A DNA stretch of 64,000 nt, from contig NZ_JAINWL010000003.1 in NCBI RefSeq assembly GCF_021021475.1, forward strand, positions 62,001-126,000. The letters are read 5' to 3'. The notes under the pieces are model-generated. The model did not search any database and was not told the origin of the DNA. It saw only the letters and a program-made list of their open reading frames with translations. The stretch comes from Citromicrobium bathyomarinum. GTDB lineage: Bacteria; Pseudomonadota; Alphaproteobacteria; Sphingomonadales; Sphingomonadaceae. Of this stretch, positions 34,823-43,680 are shown in pieces; position 1 is the first letter of the stretch, and each line of letters opens with the position of its first letter. Made by a program: the position numbers and the translations under genes.

Positions 34823-35866
34823 ATGGCATCTGCAGGCTCCCCCCCGAATTCCGACCGCTTCCCGGCGGGCGGACACGCATTCCCGCATCCCAGCCTGACC
34901 GGCATCGCGCAGCTAGAGCGGCACGAGATCCTCTATCTGCTCGCCGAGGCGGAGCAGTGGGTGGAATTCAACCGCCAGCCGGACAAGCATTGCGACCTGC
35001 TGGCCGGGATGACGATCATCAACGCCTTCTTCGAAAACAGCACGCGCACGCTGCTGAGCTTCGAGATTGCGGGCAAGCGGCTGGGCGCGGACGTGGTCAA
35101 CATGCATGCCGCGCAGTCGAGCGTGAAGAAGGGCGAGACCCTGCTCGACACGGCGATCACGCTCAATGCGATGCGCGCGGACGCCATTGTCATCCGCCAC
35201 GCGTCGAGCGGTGCGGTCGACCTGATCGACGGCAAGGTGGATTGCCCGGTGCTCAACGCGGGCGACGGGAGCCACGAACACCCTACGCAAGCGCTGCTCG
35301 ATGCGCTGGCCCTGCGCCATGCGCTGGACGAGCGGGGCGAGGGCGCGGAGGACTTTACCGGCCTCGTCGTCACCATCTGCGGCGATATCGCGCATAGCCG
35401 GGTCGCGCGGTCCAACATCCTGTGCCTGCAGGCGCTGGGGGCGAGCGTGCGGGTCTGTGCGCCGCCTGCGCTGATGCCGGCGGGAATCGAGATGATGGGC
35501 GCGAAGCCCTTCGTCGATTTCGACGCTGCGCTGGAAGGCGCGGATGTGGTCATGATGCTGCGCCTTCAGGCGGAGCGGATGAGCGGGCAGTTCATCCCCT
35601 CGACCCGCGAATACCACCACCTCTACGGGTTGACGCAGGAGCGCCTGCGCCGCGCGGCACCCGATGCGCTGGTGATGCATCCCGGCCCGATGAACCGCGG
35701 CGTGGAGATCGACAGCGACGTGGCCGACATGCTCGACCGGTCGATCATCACCCGGCAGGTAGAGATGGGCGTCGCGGTGCGGATGGCGTGCCTCGACGTG
35801 CTGACCCGCCGCGCGCGCGGGGTTCCCGGATGGGAACGCCCGCTGGGTCAAGGGCAGTGGAAGTGA
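34823..35866 (+). CDS. pyrB: Aspartate carbamoyltransferase catalytic subunit
   Basis: The product has 347 residues from ATG 34823. It carries out the first committed step of pyrimidine synthesis. The carbamoyl-phosphate motif is [25 protein letters not shown] is the second substrate motif, and [14 protein letters not shown] carries the aspartate-domain residues. The N-terminus has a 25-residue extension (Pro/Gly-rich) compared with E. coli. No pyrI is present. The next gene is a dihydroorotase-like protein 10 bases downstream, a pairing that in pseudomonads forms a structural ATCase complex. Confidence 0.96.
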   Translation: MASAGSPPNSDRFPAGGHAFPHPSLTGIAQLERHEILYLLAEAEQWVEFNRQPDKHCDLLAGMTIINAFFENSTRTLLSFEIAGKRLGADVVNMHAAQSSVKKGETLLDTAITLNAMRADAIVIRHASSGAVDLIDGKVDCPVLNAGDGSHEHPTQALLDALALRHALDERGEGAEDFTGLVVTICGDIAHSRVARSNILCLQALGASVRVCAPPALMPAGIEMMGAKPFVDFDAALEGADVVMMLRLQAERMSGQFIPSTREYHHLYGLTQERLRRAAPDALVMHPGPMNRGVEIDSDVADMLDRSIITRQVEMGVAVRMACLDVLTRRARGVPGWERPLGQGQWK

Positions 35867-35876
35867 GGGGGCGGCA

Positions 35877-37106
35877 ATGAAACAGACCAGACCCATCACC
35901 TTCGTCAACGGCAAGCTGGTGACGCCCGAGGGTGTCGTCGACGGCACGCTGCGGATCGCCGACGGCATGATCGCCTCGATCGGGGCAGGGCAGGCCCAGC
36001 CCGACGACGAGGTTGTCGACGCGAAAGGCAAGCTGGTCGTGCCGGGCCTCGTCGATCTCGGCGTATTCGCGGTCGACAAGCCTGCGTTCCATTTCGGCGG
36101 GATCAGCCGCGCGGCGCTGATGCCCGATCAGTCGCCGCCGCTCGATCTGCCGAGCCGGGTCAATTACATCGCCAAGAGCGGCAAGCCCGACTTCTGGGTC
36201 CACCCGCTGGCCGCCGCCACGCGCGGGCTGGCAGGGGAGGAACTGGGCGAGGTCGCACTGATGCGTGAGGCGGGTGCGCGCGGGATCGCCACCGGCAGGC
36301 GCTGGATCGTGGATAGCGGCGTGATGCTGCGCGTGCTGAGCTATGCCGCGATGCTCGACATGGTCGTGGTCGCGCATGCCGAGGATGGCGGGCTGGCGGT
36401 CGATGCCGTGGCAAGCGCGGGCGAGATGGCGACCCGGCTGGGCCTGCCCAGCGCACCGCCGCAAGCCGAGGCGCTGGCTGTCGCGCGCGACATCGCGCTC
36501 GCCGAGATGGCGGGTGCGCGCATTCATTTCCGTCAGCTGACGACAGCCGCCGCGCTCGATCTGGTACGCAGTGCCAAGGCACGCGGCGTGACGGTGACCG
36601 CAGGTGTGACGCCCGCGCATTTCATGCTCTCCGACCTCGCAATCGGCGACTTCCGCACCTTTGGCAGGCTCTCGCCGCCCTTGCGCAGCGAAGACGATCG
36701 CCACGCCGTGGTCGCCGCGATTGCCGACGGGACGATCGATGTGATTTCGAGCGGGCATGATCCGCGCGGGCCGGAGGACAAGCGGTTGCCCTTCGCAGAT
36801 GCGGAGCCCGGGATGGCGGGGGCCGAAACGTTGCTGTCGACCACGCTCACGCTGGTGCGCGACGGGGTTATCGCTCTGCCGCGCGCGTTCGATCTGCTGG
36901 CGGGTGCGCCCGCGCGGCTACTTGGCGTCGATGCGGGCGTGCTGCGCGAGGGCCATGAAGGCGACATCGCACTGGTCGATCCGGAGAAGCCGTGGATCGT
37001 GGACCGGCGCAAGATGGCCGCGACTGCCGACAACACGCCGTTCGACGGTCAGCCGATGCAGGGCCGGGTGCTGGGCCTGTGGAAGGGCGGCGTCAGGGTC
37101 GACTAG
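35877..37106 (+). CDS. Dihydroorotase-like protein, probably non-catalytic (PyrC' / PyrX type)
   Basis: The product has 409 residues with an amidohydrolase/dihydroorotase layout: N-terminal beta-sandwich (TPEGVVDGTLRIADGMIASI), TIM barrel, C-terminal sandwich (GDIALVDPEKPWIVDRRKM). The metal-binding HxH after strand 1, normally DxHxH, is replaced: PGLVDLGVFAVDKPAF has no histidine. The late catalytic Asp loop reads ISSGHDPRGPEDK instead of the usual SDHAPH. It is therefore unlikely to hydrolyse dihydroorotate. In Pseudomonas such inactive copies hold the PyrB assembly together. A separate active pyrC should exist elsewhere in the genome (inference). Confidence 0.9.
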   Translation: MKQTRPITFVNGKLVTPEGVVDGTLRIADGMIASIGAGQAQPDDEVVDAKGKLVVPGLVDLGVFAVDKPAFHFGGISRAALMPDQSPPLDLPSRVNYIAKSGKPDFWVHPLAAATRGLAGEELGEVALMREAGARGIATGRRWIVDSGVMLRVLSYAAMLDMVVVAHAEDGGLAVDAVASAGEMATRLGLPSAPPQAEALAVARDIALAEMAGARIHFRQLTTAAALDLVRSAKARGVTVTAGVTPAHFMLSDLAIGDFRTFGRLSPPLRSEDDRHAVVAAIADGTIDVISSGHDPRGPEDKRLPFADAEPGMAGAETLLSTTLTLVRDGVIALPRAFDLLAGAPARLLGVDAGVLREGHEGDIALVDPEKPWIVDRRKMAATADNTPFDGQPMQGRVLGLWKGGVRVD

Positions 37107-37143
37107 CCAGTCGACCGACGCCCCCGTTCAATCTGAGAGCCAC

Positions 37144-38514
37144 TTAGCGGGTCGCGACCCGGCGGCCCGCGTCGAGCGTGCCGGGCAGCGGCCTGCTCTG
37201 TTCCCACGCGATGCAACCGTGACCGGCGGCCTTGACCGTGCGGCACAGCGACTGCGCGCTCGATGCGGCAAGATTGCCGGCCGACAGGCGGTAATAGATC
37301 TGCCCGTTGACCTTGGCGCGGGTGATCACCTGCTCGCGGCTTGCGACCTGCGGGTGGCGTTTGACGAAGATCGCCCAGCCGCGCTTGGCATCGGCTTCGC
37401 TGCCATAGCTGCCCAGCTGCACCAGGTGCGTGCCGCCTGCGAGGTCTTCGCGCGCTGCGGAGGCCGATGTCTGGGCGGGCTTGGCTGCCGCAACCGGCGC
37501 GGGCGCAGGCGCGGCTCGCGCAGGGATCGACTGGACCACCGGTGCGCTGGCGAAACTTGCAGCGGGCGCAGGTTTGGGCGCGGGCTTCGACGTGGCCGGG
37601 GCCTTCGCATCCGCCTTGGCAAAGGTGCTGTCGAATTCGGTCGAGACCGTATCGCGCGCGCCCACCGCAGCGTCGAGCGGGGCGAGCGAACGTGCCGCTC
37701 CGCTGGAAGCAAGCAGATCGACCGGCGGAAGTTCGCCCGTGACCGGGCTCGCGGCAGCGGTTGCTGCGGCAGCCTTTGCGAGCATCTGATCCGCATTCGG
37801 AGCGCCGCCCAGCGCCAGTTGCGCGGGCATGCCGGAATCGGCCTGCGGCTGCACGCCGAGCAGGTTGGCGATGCGGGCGGTGTAGTCTTCCGGCCGGGCG
37901 ACGCGCGCCCATTCGGAAATGCGCGCATCCAGCTCACCCGGGGCGACGTCTTCTGCGGCGATGATCCGCGCGGCGGCCCAGTTGCCGCCCAGCGCGTAGG
38001 CATAGGCGAGGTTCTGGCGCATGGTCGGAGTATTCTCCCCGCCACGCAACGCGTTCTGCATGATCTGTGCGCCCAGTTCGGGATTGCCCGCCAGCGCGTA
38101 GGCGAGGCCCAGATCGGCCGGAGCGATCGCGTCACGCCATTCGCCCAGCGTCTCGATCGCGGCGCGGTTGTCACCCAGCGCGATCGAGGCGAGTGCATAG
38201 CGCAGCGCAGTGCGCGGGCTCACATCGCCGAGCACCAGCGCCTCTTCAAGCGCCTGCTGCGCGGATGCGAAGCGGCCCGCCGCGAGGTAGGAGGAGCCGA
38301 GCTCTGCCTTTGCCGCCGGATCATTCGGCGCGGCGAGCACGGCCTGTTCGGCCAGGGTGACTGCCCTGTCGGTATTGCCGTCGGCGCGGGCCGTGGCGGC
38401 GTCGCTGGCCGATGCGGTTTTCGCACCGCCGATACCGCCTGCGCAGCCAGTCAGGCCGAGCGTGGCCAGCGCGGTGGCAAGCATCAGGGTTTTGGAAAAG
38501 TTCTGGCGGATCAT
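37144..38514 (-). CDS. TPR and SPOR-domain lipoprotein
   Basis: The product has 456 residues. ATG 38514 has AAGGAGGG upstream and gives a lipoprotein signal (LATLGLTGCAGG). TPR-like helical repeats follow (about residues 30-180, with AVLAAPNDPAAKAELGSSYL and ALRYALASIALGDNRAAIET). A Pro/Ala linker leads to a C-terminal SPOR domain (about 375-445: HLVQLGSYGSEADAKRGWAI ... YYRLSAGNL). SPOR domains bind denuded septal peptidoglycan. It is the last gene of a ParA / RHH / SPOR operon, and its start lies 4 bases after the RHH stop. A role at the division site is inferred. Confidence 0.9.
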   Translation of the reverse strand: MIRQNFSKTLMLATALATLGLTGCAGGIGGAKTASASDAATARADGNTDRAVTLAEQAVLAAPNDPAAKAELGSSYLAAGRFASAQQALEEALVLGDVSPRTALRYALASIALGDNRAAIETLGEWRDAIAPADLGLAYALAGNPELGAQIMQNALRGGENTPTMRQNLAYAYALGGNWAAARIIAAEDVAPGELDARISEWARVARPEDYTARIANLLGVQPQADSGMPAQLALGGAPNADQMLAKAAAATAAASPVTGELPPVDLLASSGAARSLAPLDAAVGARDTVSTEFDSTFAKADAKAPATSKPAPKPAPAASFASAPVVQSIPARAAPAPAPVAAAKPAQTSASAAREDLAGGTHLVQLGSYGSEADAKRGWAIFVKRHPQVASREQVITRAKVNGQIYYRLSAGNLAASSAQSLCRTVKAAGHGCIAWEQSRPLPGTLDAGRRVATR

Positions 38515-38518
38515 CGGT

Positions 38519-39181
38519 TCATCCCTCCTTGTGGGGGCGCGATTGGACGCGGGCGACAAGCTGTTCGAGCTCGGGTGTGGCGGCGAACATGGCGTCCACC
38601 GCTTCGGTGACGAGCGCTTGCGCGCTCCGGTTGGCGAGCGTGCAGGCCAGCCGCAGCTTGAGATGACGCTCTGGGTCCAGGCGCAGCGTGAAGGCGGTGC
38701 GCTTGCCCTTCGTTGCGGCCTTTGCTCCGCCTCTGACCTGAGGTGCGCTGGCGACCGCAAGACTGGGACGCGGGAGGCGCGGGGCCTTGGTGCGAACGGC
38801 CGCGACCGGTTCGGCTACGTCCGGCTCGCTGGGAGTTTCGTCGGCGCGATCCTGCTCAGGTGCGGTCTCATACGTGGGCGCGGCTGTGCTGCGCGTGTGC
38901 TTGCCAAGCGGGGCGAACGCGCTGTCCGGCGCGTCTTCGGCGGCATCGTGATAGTCGGCTGGCTGAGCGGTCTCGCGCGCGACCGGCTGCGTATCGCCGG
39001 GTTCGCCCAGATCGTTCCAGCCCAGATCCTCTAGCGCACTCTCCGCCGTCAGCGGGTGCTGCATGTGCGCCCCCGCGACTGTGCCATCGACCATCGGCGA
39101 CTGACGGCGCATGGCCGGTTTCGCGCCGCCCTTGCGGGCAAGCAGGCCGGGGGAAAGCGAGGCAAAGCTCATGTCGGTCAT
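38519..39181 (-). CDS. Ribbon-helix-helix-like partner protein of ParA
   Basis: The product has 220 residues. The first 150 are acidic, low-complexity and probably disordered. The C-terminal 65 residues form a basic strand-helix-helix: KRTAFTLRLDPERHLKLRLA then NRSAQALVTEAVDAMFA. This resembles ribbon-helix-helix DNA-binding domains or the CopG/MetJ group. It lies between a ParA ATPase (11-base gap) and the SPOR lipoprotein. By analogy to ParA partner proteins it could bind DNA or stimulate the ATPase (inference). No ParB or parS is seen. Confidence 0.75.
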   Translation of the reverse strand: MTDMSFASLSPGLLARKGGAKPAMRRQSPMVDGTVAGAHMQHPLTAESALEDLGWNDLGEPGDTQPVARETAQPADYHDAAEDAPDSAFAPLGKHTRSTAAPTYETAPEQDRADETPSEPDVAEPVAAVRTKAPRLPRPSLAVASAPQVRGGAKAATKGKRTAFTLRLDPERHLKLRLACTLANRSAQALVTEAVDAMFAATPELEQLVARVQSRPHKEG

Positions 39182-39192
39182 GCCCGGTGCAC

Positions 39193-39906
39193 CTACTGCG
39201 CGACCCGGCGGCCGAACACGCCCTGGCGCGGGGCCTGCGGCAGGTGGGCCGCCGCGCCGGGTGCGGCGAAGACCGTCCGGCGGAAGTTCTTTTCCAGCCG
39301 GTCGGACACGTAATTCCACAGCGCGGCGATCTCCGTCGCGCTACGGCAATCGGGATCGATTTCCATGACCGTGCGGCCGTCGATCATCGATGCGGCGAAA
39401 TCGGTCCGGTGATGGACGGTCACCGGAGCGACGGTGCCGTGCTGGCTCAGCGCGACCGCCGCTTCCGAAGTGATGCGCGCCTTGGGTGTCGCGCCGTTGA
39501 CCACGAAGACCAGTGGCTTGCCCGCGCGTTCGCACAGGTCGACCGTCGCGCCGACCGCCCGCAGGTCGTGCGGGCTGGGACGGGTCGGCACGACGATCAG
39601 TTCTGCAACCGAAATGACCGACTGGATCGCCATCGTGATGGCGGGCGGGGTGTCGATGACGGCAAGCTTGAAGCCCTGTTCGCGCAAGGTGTGAAGATCA
39701 TGCGCGAGCCGCGCGACCGTGGTCTGCGCGAAGGCCGGATAATCCGCCTCGCGCTCGTTCCACCAGTCCGCCAGCGAGCCCTGCGGATCGATATCGATCA
39801 GCACCACCGGCCCCGCGCCTGCACGCTGGGCCTGGACTGAAAGATGGCCGGACAAGGTGGTCTTGCCCGATCCGCCCTTCTGTGAAGCCAATGCCAATAC
39901 CCGCAC
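39193..39906 (-). CDS. Orphan ParA/MinD-family ATPase
   Basis: The product has 237 residues from GTG 39906, with GGGGGAAC upstream. The deviant Walker A motif QKGGSGKTT is at about residues 9-17, VLIDIDPQGSLADWW carries A', and LAVIDTPPA is Walker B. It has no membrane-targeting amphipathic helix at the end. Together with the RHH and SPOR genes it forms a chromosomal set distinct from a ParABS locus. An alternative start, ATG 39969, adds 21 residues without a ribosome binding site. Likely role: positioning of an envelope or DNA-bound cargo. Confidence 0.88.
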   Translation of the reverse strand: MRVLALASQKGGSGKTTLSGHLSVQAQRAGAGPVVLIDIDPQGSLADWWNEREADYPAFAQTTVARLAHDLHTLREQGFKLAVIDTPPAITMAIQSVISVAELIVVPTRPSPHDLRAVGATVDLCERAGKPLVFVVNGATPKARITSEAAVALSQHGTVAPVTVHHRTDFAASMIDGRTVMEIDPDCRSATEIAALWNYVSDRLEKNFRRTVFAAPGAAAHLPQAPRQGVFGRRVAQ

Positions 39907-40125
39907 CGGGACTGTTCCCCCAATTGTTGCACGTCCCGCATCGTTCACCCGCAAACGGGTTCGATGCACGCGTATGGCTTCGCAGGATGTCCTTTATTTA
40001 GGGTTAAGGCAGGGAAGGCCGATCGCTCGGCATATCGAGAAAGGCGGACGGTAAAGTCGGGCTGCCAAAGCGTCGCACAACGGGGCGGGGCGTTGGTACG
40101 GCGTGGCGAGTGGTTCGCAAGGGTG

Positions 40126-40141
40126 GTAATGGCGGGTTAAC
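40126..40141 (+). promoter_or_regulatory. Near-consensus CtrA site
   Basis: GTAATGGCGGGTTAAC fits TTAA-N7-TTAAC with one mismatch in the first half. It lies 57 bp before the Sel1/SPOR gene and in the divergent region to the ParA operon. The call is motif-based only. Confidence 0.4.
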
Positions 40142-40197
40142 CATCTCCCGCTAGCGCGGAGGGTGAACACGTGCGATCGGCAATGAGGGGGAACACC

Positions 40198-41436
40198 ATG
40201 ACGACGCGAAACGGTCGCAAATTCGGCCTCCGGGCGTGCCTTGCAGGCGCATTGTTGACCCTGCCGGGGCTGGCGCTGGCCGACGTCAATGATGGCGTCG
40301 CCGCGTGGGAGCGGGGGGATTACGAGACCGCCGTTGCCGAGTGGCGCGGACCTGCCGGGCAGGGCGATGCCGACGCGCAGTTCAACCTGGGCCAGGCCTA
40401 TCGCCTCGGCCGCGGGGTCGAACAGAACACCCGCCAGGCCGAAGTCTATTACGCAAAGGCCGCGGCGCAGGGGCACCTGAAGGCGGCGGACAATCTGGGC
40501 CTGCTGCTGTTCCAGAACGGTCGCCGCGAAGAGGCGATGCCCTACGTCGTCGATGCGGCCGAGCGCGGCGATCCGCGCGCGCAATATCTGCTGGGGATCG
40601 CGCATTTCAACGGCGACCTGGTCGCGCGCGACTGGGTGCGTGCCTATGCGCTGATCACGCTCGCCAATGCGGCTGGCCTGCCGCAGGCGGCCAGCGCGAT
40701 GCAGCAGATGGACACGCATATCCCGCTCGACCAGCGCCAGCAGGCGCAGGCGCTGGTGCCGCAGTTGAAACGCAATGCCGATGCGCAGCGCGCGAGCCGC
40801 TTTGCCGCCGCCGATCTGGGCACGGGCGACGCCTCACCCTCGCGCTCCGCATCTACTCCTGCTGCCGCTCCGCCTGTGACCGCCACCGCGTCCGGCGCTT
40901 CGGCGGCGGGCCGCCCGGACCGTATCCCGCGGCCCATCGCTCAGACTCGCGTGGCGCCTTCCGTCGCCGCTGCACAGTCCGCCATTGCCGAGGCTAGCCG
41001 CGTGACCGGAACCGAAAGCCCGGCGGATGCGGGTGCGACTTTCGCGCGTCGCAGCACGCCCGCTGCCGATCCGCGCGCGGTCGAGCCGCAGCCGACCACG
41101 CCGGTCGTCGCGCGCGCCGCCCCGCAACCGCGACCCGAGCCTCGGCCCGAGCCGCGTGTCTCACCGCGCCCCGAACCGCAGCCCGCGCCCGTGCGGGCGG
41201 CTGCGGGCAGCGGGCCCTGGAAAATCCAGCTCGGCGCCTTTGCCGTCAATGGCAATGCGGAGCGTCTGTGGGCGCGCCTTTCGGGGCGGAGCGAGCTTGC
41301 CGGGGCGACCCGCGTGCTCGAACCTGCGGGCCGCGTGACCAAGCTGCTTGCTGGCGGCTATGCCAGCCGCGATGCGGCGCAGAGCGCGTGCAATGCGCTC
41401 AAGCGCAGCGGGCAGGACTGTCTCGTCACTCGCTAG
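40198..41436 (+). CDS. Secreted Sel1-repeat and SPOR-domain protein
   Basis: The product has 412 residues from ATG 40198, with GAGGGGGA 6 bases upstream. The signal peptide ends at LPGLALA. Sel1-like repeats follow (about residues 30-140: GDADAQFNLGQAYRLGRGVE, GDPRAQYLLGIAHFNGD). Next is a long Pro/Ala/Arg/Glu-rich linker (about 195-330), then a C-terminal SPOR domain (WKIQLGAFAVNGNAERLWAR ... LLAGGYASRDAA). It is divergent from the ParA/RHH/SPOR operon, so two SPOR proteins flank the same ParA. Septal or peptidoglycan localisation is expected for SPOR proteins. Confidence 0.9.
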   Translation: MTTRNGRKFGLRACLAGALLTLPGLALADVNDGVAAWERGDYETAVAEWRGPAGQGDADAQFNLGQAYRLGRGVEQNTRQAEVYYAKAAAQGHLKAADNLGLLLFQNGRREEAMPYVVDAAERGDPRAQYLLGIAHFNGDLVARDWVRAYALITLANAAGLPQAASAMQQMDTHIPLDQRQQAQALVPQLKRNADAQRASRFAAADLGTGDASPSRSASTPAAAPPVTATASGASAAGRPDRIPRPIAQTRVAPSVAAAQSAIAEASRVTGTESPADAGATFARRSTPAADPRAVEPQPTTPVVARAAPQPRPEPRPEPRVSPRPEPQPAPVRAAAGSGPWKIQLGAFAVNGNAERLWARLSGRSELAGATRVLEPAGRVTKLLAGGYASRDAAQSACNALKRSGQDCLVTR

Positions 41437-41529
41437 GCTTTTCATCGGGCGAGATCGCGCGCCCGTCGAAGGCAATTCCCCTAAGCCCGCCTCGCTGTTA
41501 GGTGCCGGGTAACAGGGGGAATCTTTTCA

Positions 41530-42885
41530 ATGACCGAAGCGGTAGCGGCGGCAACGCCGGATCAGGATACGCGGGCCTCAGGCGCTGCCGAAAAGGCTGC
41601 GCCGATTTCAGCCACCGGCGCCTCGCGTCTGCTGAGCCTCGATTTTACACGCGGGATAGCGGTGATGGGCATTCTGGCGGCCAATATCGTCGCCTTCGGT
41701 CAGCCGATGATCGCCTATATGTGGCCCGAAGGCTTCCTGACCCCGCATGATGCGAAGTCGGACTGGATGTGGGTCGCGCAGTTCGTGCTGATCGACGGCA
41801 AGATGCGCGGGCTTTTCACGCTGCTGTTCGGGGCGGGGATGTATCTCTTCCTGGAGAATGCGTGGGCGCGCAAGCAGGGGCGCTGGCTTCAGGCGCGGCG
41901 GCTGTTCTGGCTGCTGGCGTTCGGCATGGTCCATTTCTTCTTCATCTGGCGCGGGGACATCCTCACGCTCTATGCCACCTGCGGATTTATCTGCCTGCTA
42001 TTCGTGAAGTGGGGTCCGAAGACCCAGCTGGGCGTGGGGATATTCTTCTATCTTGTCGGTGCCGCGATCTTCAGCGCGCTGGCGGGCATGTTCTACTGGA
42101 TCATGGAGCTTGGCGGCGCAAAAGTGCTGGCCGAGGCAGGCGGACAGGGCGGTGGTCCTTCAACCCCGGCAGAGGTGCGCGAAAGCTTCGGGGTGATGAA
42201 GACGCAGGGCCTCGATATCGCGCAGGCCGACGTGTCGCTGATTCAGTCGGGCGATTATTTCGGCTGGGTCCACTACAACCTGACCGAGCACTGGGTTGAG
42301 CCGCTGACCGGTTTCCTGTTCTTCGGACTGGAGACCATCCCGCTGATCCTGATCGGCATGGCGCTGTATCGGTTCGGGCTGTTCGACGGGCGTCTGAATG
42401 CGAAAAAGCAGGCGATCTGGGGCGCGATCGGCGTAGCCGTCGGCCTCGCCGGATCGCTTGCCATCGGGCTGTGGACGCTGGAGCGGGGGCTGAGCTTCCA
42501 TTCGACCTTCCTCAGTTTCGTCGGCACCAGCGCCTTCGTCCGCCTGCCCTTCGTGATCGGGCTGGCCGCGCTGCTCGCGTTGTGGGGGCCGAAGGCGACC
42601 GGCTGGCTGGGATCGCGCGTCAGCGCGGCGGGCCGGATGGCGTTCTCCAACTATCTGGGCACGTCGATCCTGATGCTGTTCGTGTTCCACGGCTTCGCGC
42701 TGGGGCTGTATGGCGAGCTTACGCGGCCGCAGCTCTACATCGTGATGCTGGTTGCGTGGGCGATCATGCTGGCGTGGTCGAAGGCGTGGCTGTCGGTCTA
42801 TCGCTACGGCCCGCTGGAATGGCTGTGGCGCTGCCTGACCTACGGCAAGCTGTTCCCGATCCGGCGGACGCGCGAGGCAGGGTGA
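41530..42885 (+). CDS. DUF418-family integral membrane protein
   Basis: The product has 451 residues with about ten membrane helices. The N-terminal motif LLSLDFTRGIAVMGILAANI and the later MRGLFTLLFGAGMYLFLE are the DUF418/YeiB hallmarks. The C-terminal half carries GRMAFSNYLGTSILMLFVFH and PLEWLWRCLTYGK, the conserved DUF418 end. It belongs to the same broad class as acyltransferase-3-like proteins, but the function is not established. Its stop overlaps the next lipoprotein start (GTGA). Confidence 0.92.
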   Translation: MTEAVAAATPDQDTRASGAAEKAAPISATGASRLLSLDFTRGIAVMGILAANIVAFGQPMIAYMWPEGFLTPHDAKSDWMWVAQFVLIDGKMRGLFTLLFGAGMYLFLENAWARKQGRWLQARRLFWLLAFGMVHFFFIWRGDILTLYATCGFICLLFVKWGPKTQLGVGIFFYLVGAAIFSALAGMFYWIMELGGAKVLAEAGGQGGGPSTPAEVRESFGVMKTQGLDIAQADVSLIQSGDYFGWVHYNLTEHWVEPLTGFLFFGLETIPLILIGMALYRFGLFDGRLNAKKQAIWGAIGVAVGLAGSLAIGLWTLERGLSFHSTFLSFVGTSAFVRLPFVIGLAALLALWGPKATGWLGSRVSAAGRMAFSNYLGTSILMLFVFHGFALGLYGELTRPQLYIVMLVAWAIMLAWSKAWLSVYRYGPLEWLWRCLTYGKLFPIRRTREAG

Positions 42886-43262
42886 TCAGAGCGGCACTCG
42901 CGATCGGCCTCGCAGCCGTGCTGGGTGCGTGTTCCGAGCCGATCGAGACGCGCGATATCCCGGGCGTCTATACCGGAACGCTGGGCGAGGGCGCGGCCTA
43001 TCGCCTCGAGATGGGCGAGGATATGCGTTACCGCTTCTGCCGGGCGGAGGATGCAGACTGCACCCCGCCCGAAGATCGCGGAGGTTATCAGGTGGTGCGG
43101 CTGGGCTCGACATCCATCGTCCGCTTCAGCCTGTTATGCGCGCCGTTCGAAGGGGAATGCAGGAATTACGAGGCCGACGCAAAACTGCGCCGTCCGGGGT
43201 CGGTCGAGATCGCCTTCGTCGACGAGGCGGGCACCGCGCATGTGTTCGTGAAGCAGCGCTAG
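42882..43262 (+). CDS. Small lipoprotein, hypothetical
   Basis: The product has 126 residues from GTG 42882, overlapping the DUF418 stop. The signal MIRAALAIGLAAVLGA is followed by lipobox Cys (LGAC). The mature part contains DIPGVYTGTLGEGAAYRLEM and several Cys, and ends AHVFVKQR; it resembles small beta-barrel lipoproteins of the META/lipocalin size class. No function is assigned. Co-transcribed with the DUF418 gene. Confidence 0.75.
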   Translation: MIRAALAIGLAAVLGACSEPIETRDIPGVYTGTLGEGAAYRLEMGEDMRYRFCRAEDADCTPPEDRGGYQVVRLGSTSIVRFSLLCAPFEGECRNYEADAKLRRPGSVEIAFVDEAGTAHVFVKQR

Positions 43263-43280
43263 GAGGCGGGCGCACATTTT

Positions 43281-43302
43281 GACTTGTTTGTGAGAACAAG
43301 TC
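43281..43302. promoter_or_regulatory. 22-bp palindrome upstream of bfd
   Basis: GACTTGTT (43281-43288) is the exact reverse complement of AACAAGTC (43295-43302), with 6 bases between. It sits 48 bp before bfd. It could be the operator of an iron- or redox-responsive repressor, but it does not match the classic Fur or Irr boxes I know. Confidence 0.45.
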
Positions 43303-43349
43303 GCATTAACAATGTCCTTGCGAGTCGTTTGCAGGAGACTGTTCCGCCA

Positions 43350-43538
43350 ATGTACGTTTGCATCTGCAATGCCATCCGGGAGACGGATCTGCGCCGCGCC
43401 GCCGTGCACTGCTCGGGCGATGCAGAGGCGTGTTACGCGGCGCTCGGCAAGCGTCCGCAATGTGGCTCATGTCTGTGCGATGCCGATGCGATCGTGTTCG
43501 AGGAACGCGAGCTCGGGTGCTGCAAGGCTGCGGCCTAG
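43350..43538 (+). CDS. bfd: Bacterioferritin-associated ferredoxin
   Basis: The product has 62 residues. MYVCICNAIRETDLRRAAVH and CGSCLCD supply the four Cys (CxC ... CxxC) of the [2Fe-2S] Bfd fold. Bfd reduces bacterioferritin to release stored iron. ATG 43350 is chosen because the Bfd family begins exactly there; the frame is open upstream to a TTG. It is 140 bp before bfr on the same strand. Confidence 0.93.
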   Translation: MYVCICNAIRETDLRRAAVHCSGDAEACYAALGKRPQCGSCLCDADAIVFEERELGCCKAAA

Positions 43539-43559
43539 GCGCATTCGCAATAACGCGCC
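43538..43559. promoter_or_regulatory. Inverted repeat with TTGCGAAT core between bfd and bfr
   Basis: GGCGC (43538-43542) and GCGCC (43555-43559) flank ATTCGCAATAAC. The reverse-strand core TTATTGCGAAT resembles half of the TTGCGAA...TTCGCAA Fur box of alphaproteobacteria. It begins on the last base of the bfd stop. Candidate iron-regulated site, weak. Confidence 0.3.
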
Positions 43560-43680
43560 TGCCACTGCGAGGCGCTCTCAAAAGCCCAGAAATCTGCGAT
43601 TTTTTGCGCCTTCGCCCTTGCGGAGTTGCCTGATCGACGCCTAAGCGTGGGGCAATTCACATTCACAGGAGCATGCGGCC

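Noticed and set aside
38514-38760. N-terminal extension of the SPOR/TPR lipoprotein
   Set aside because: It overlaps the RHH gene in another frame and is Ser/Arg/Pro-rich. The lipobox start at 38514 with AAGGAGGG is clear.
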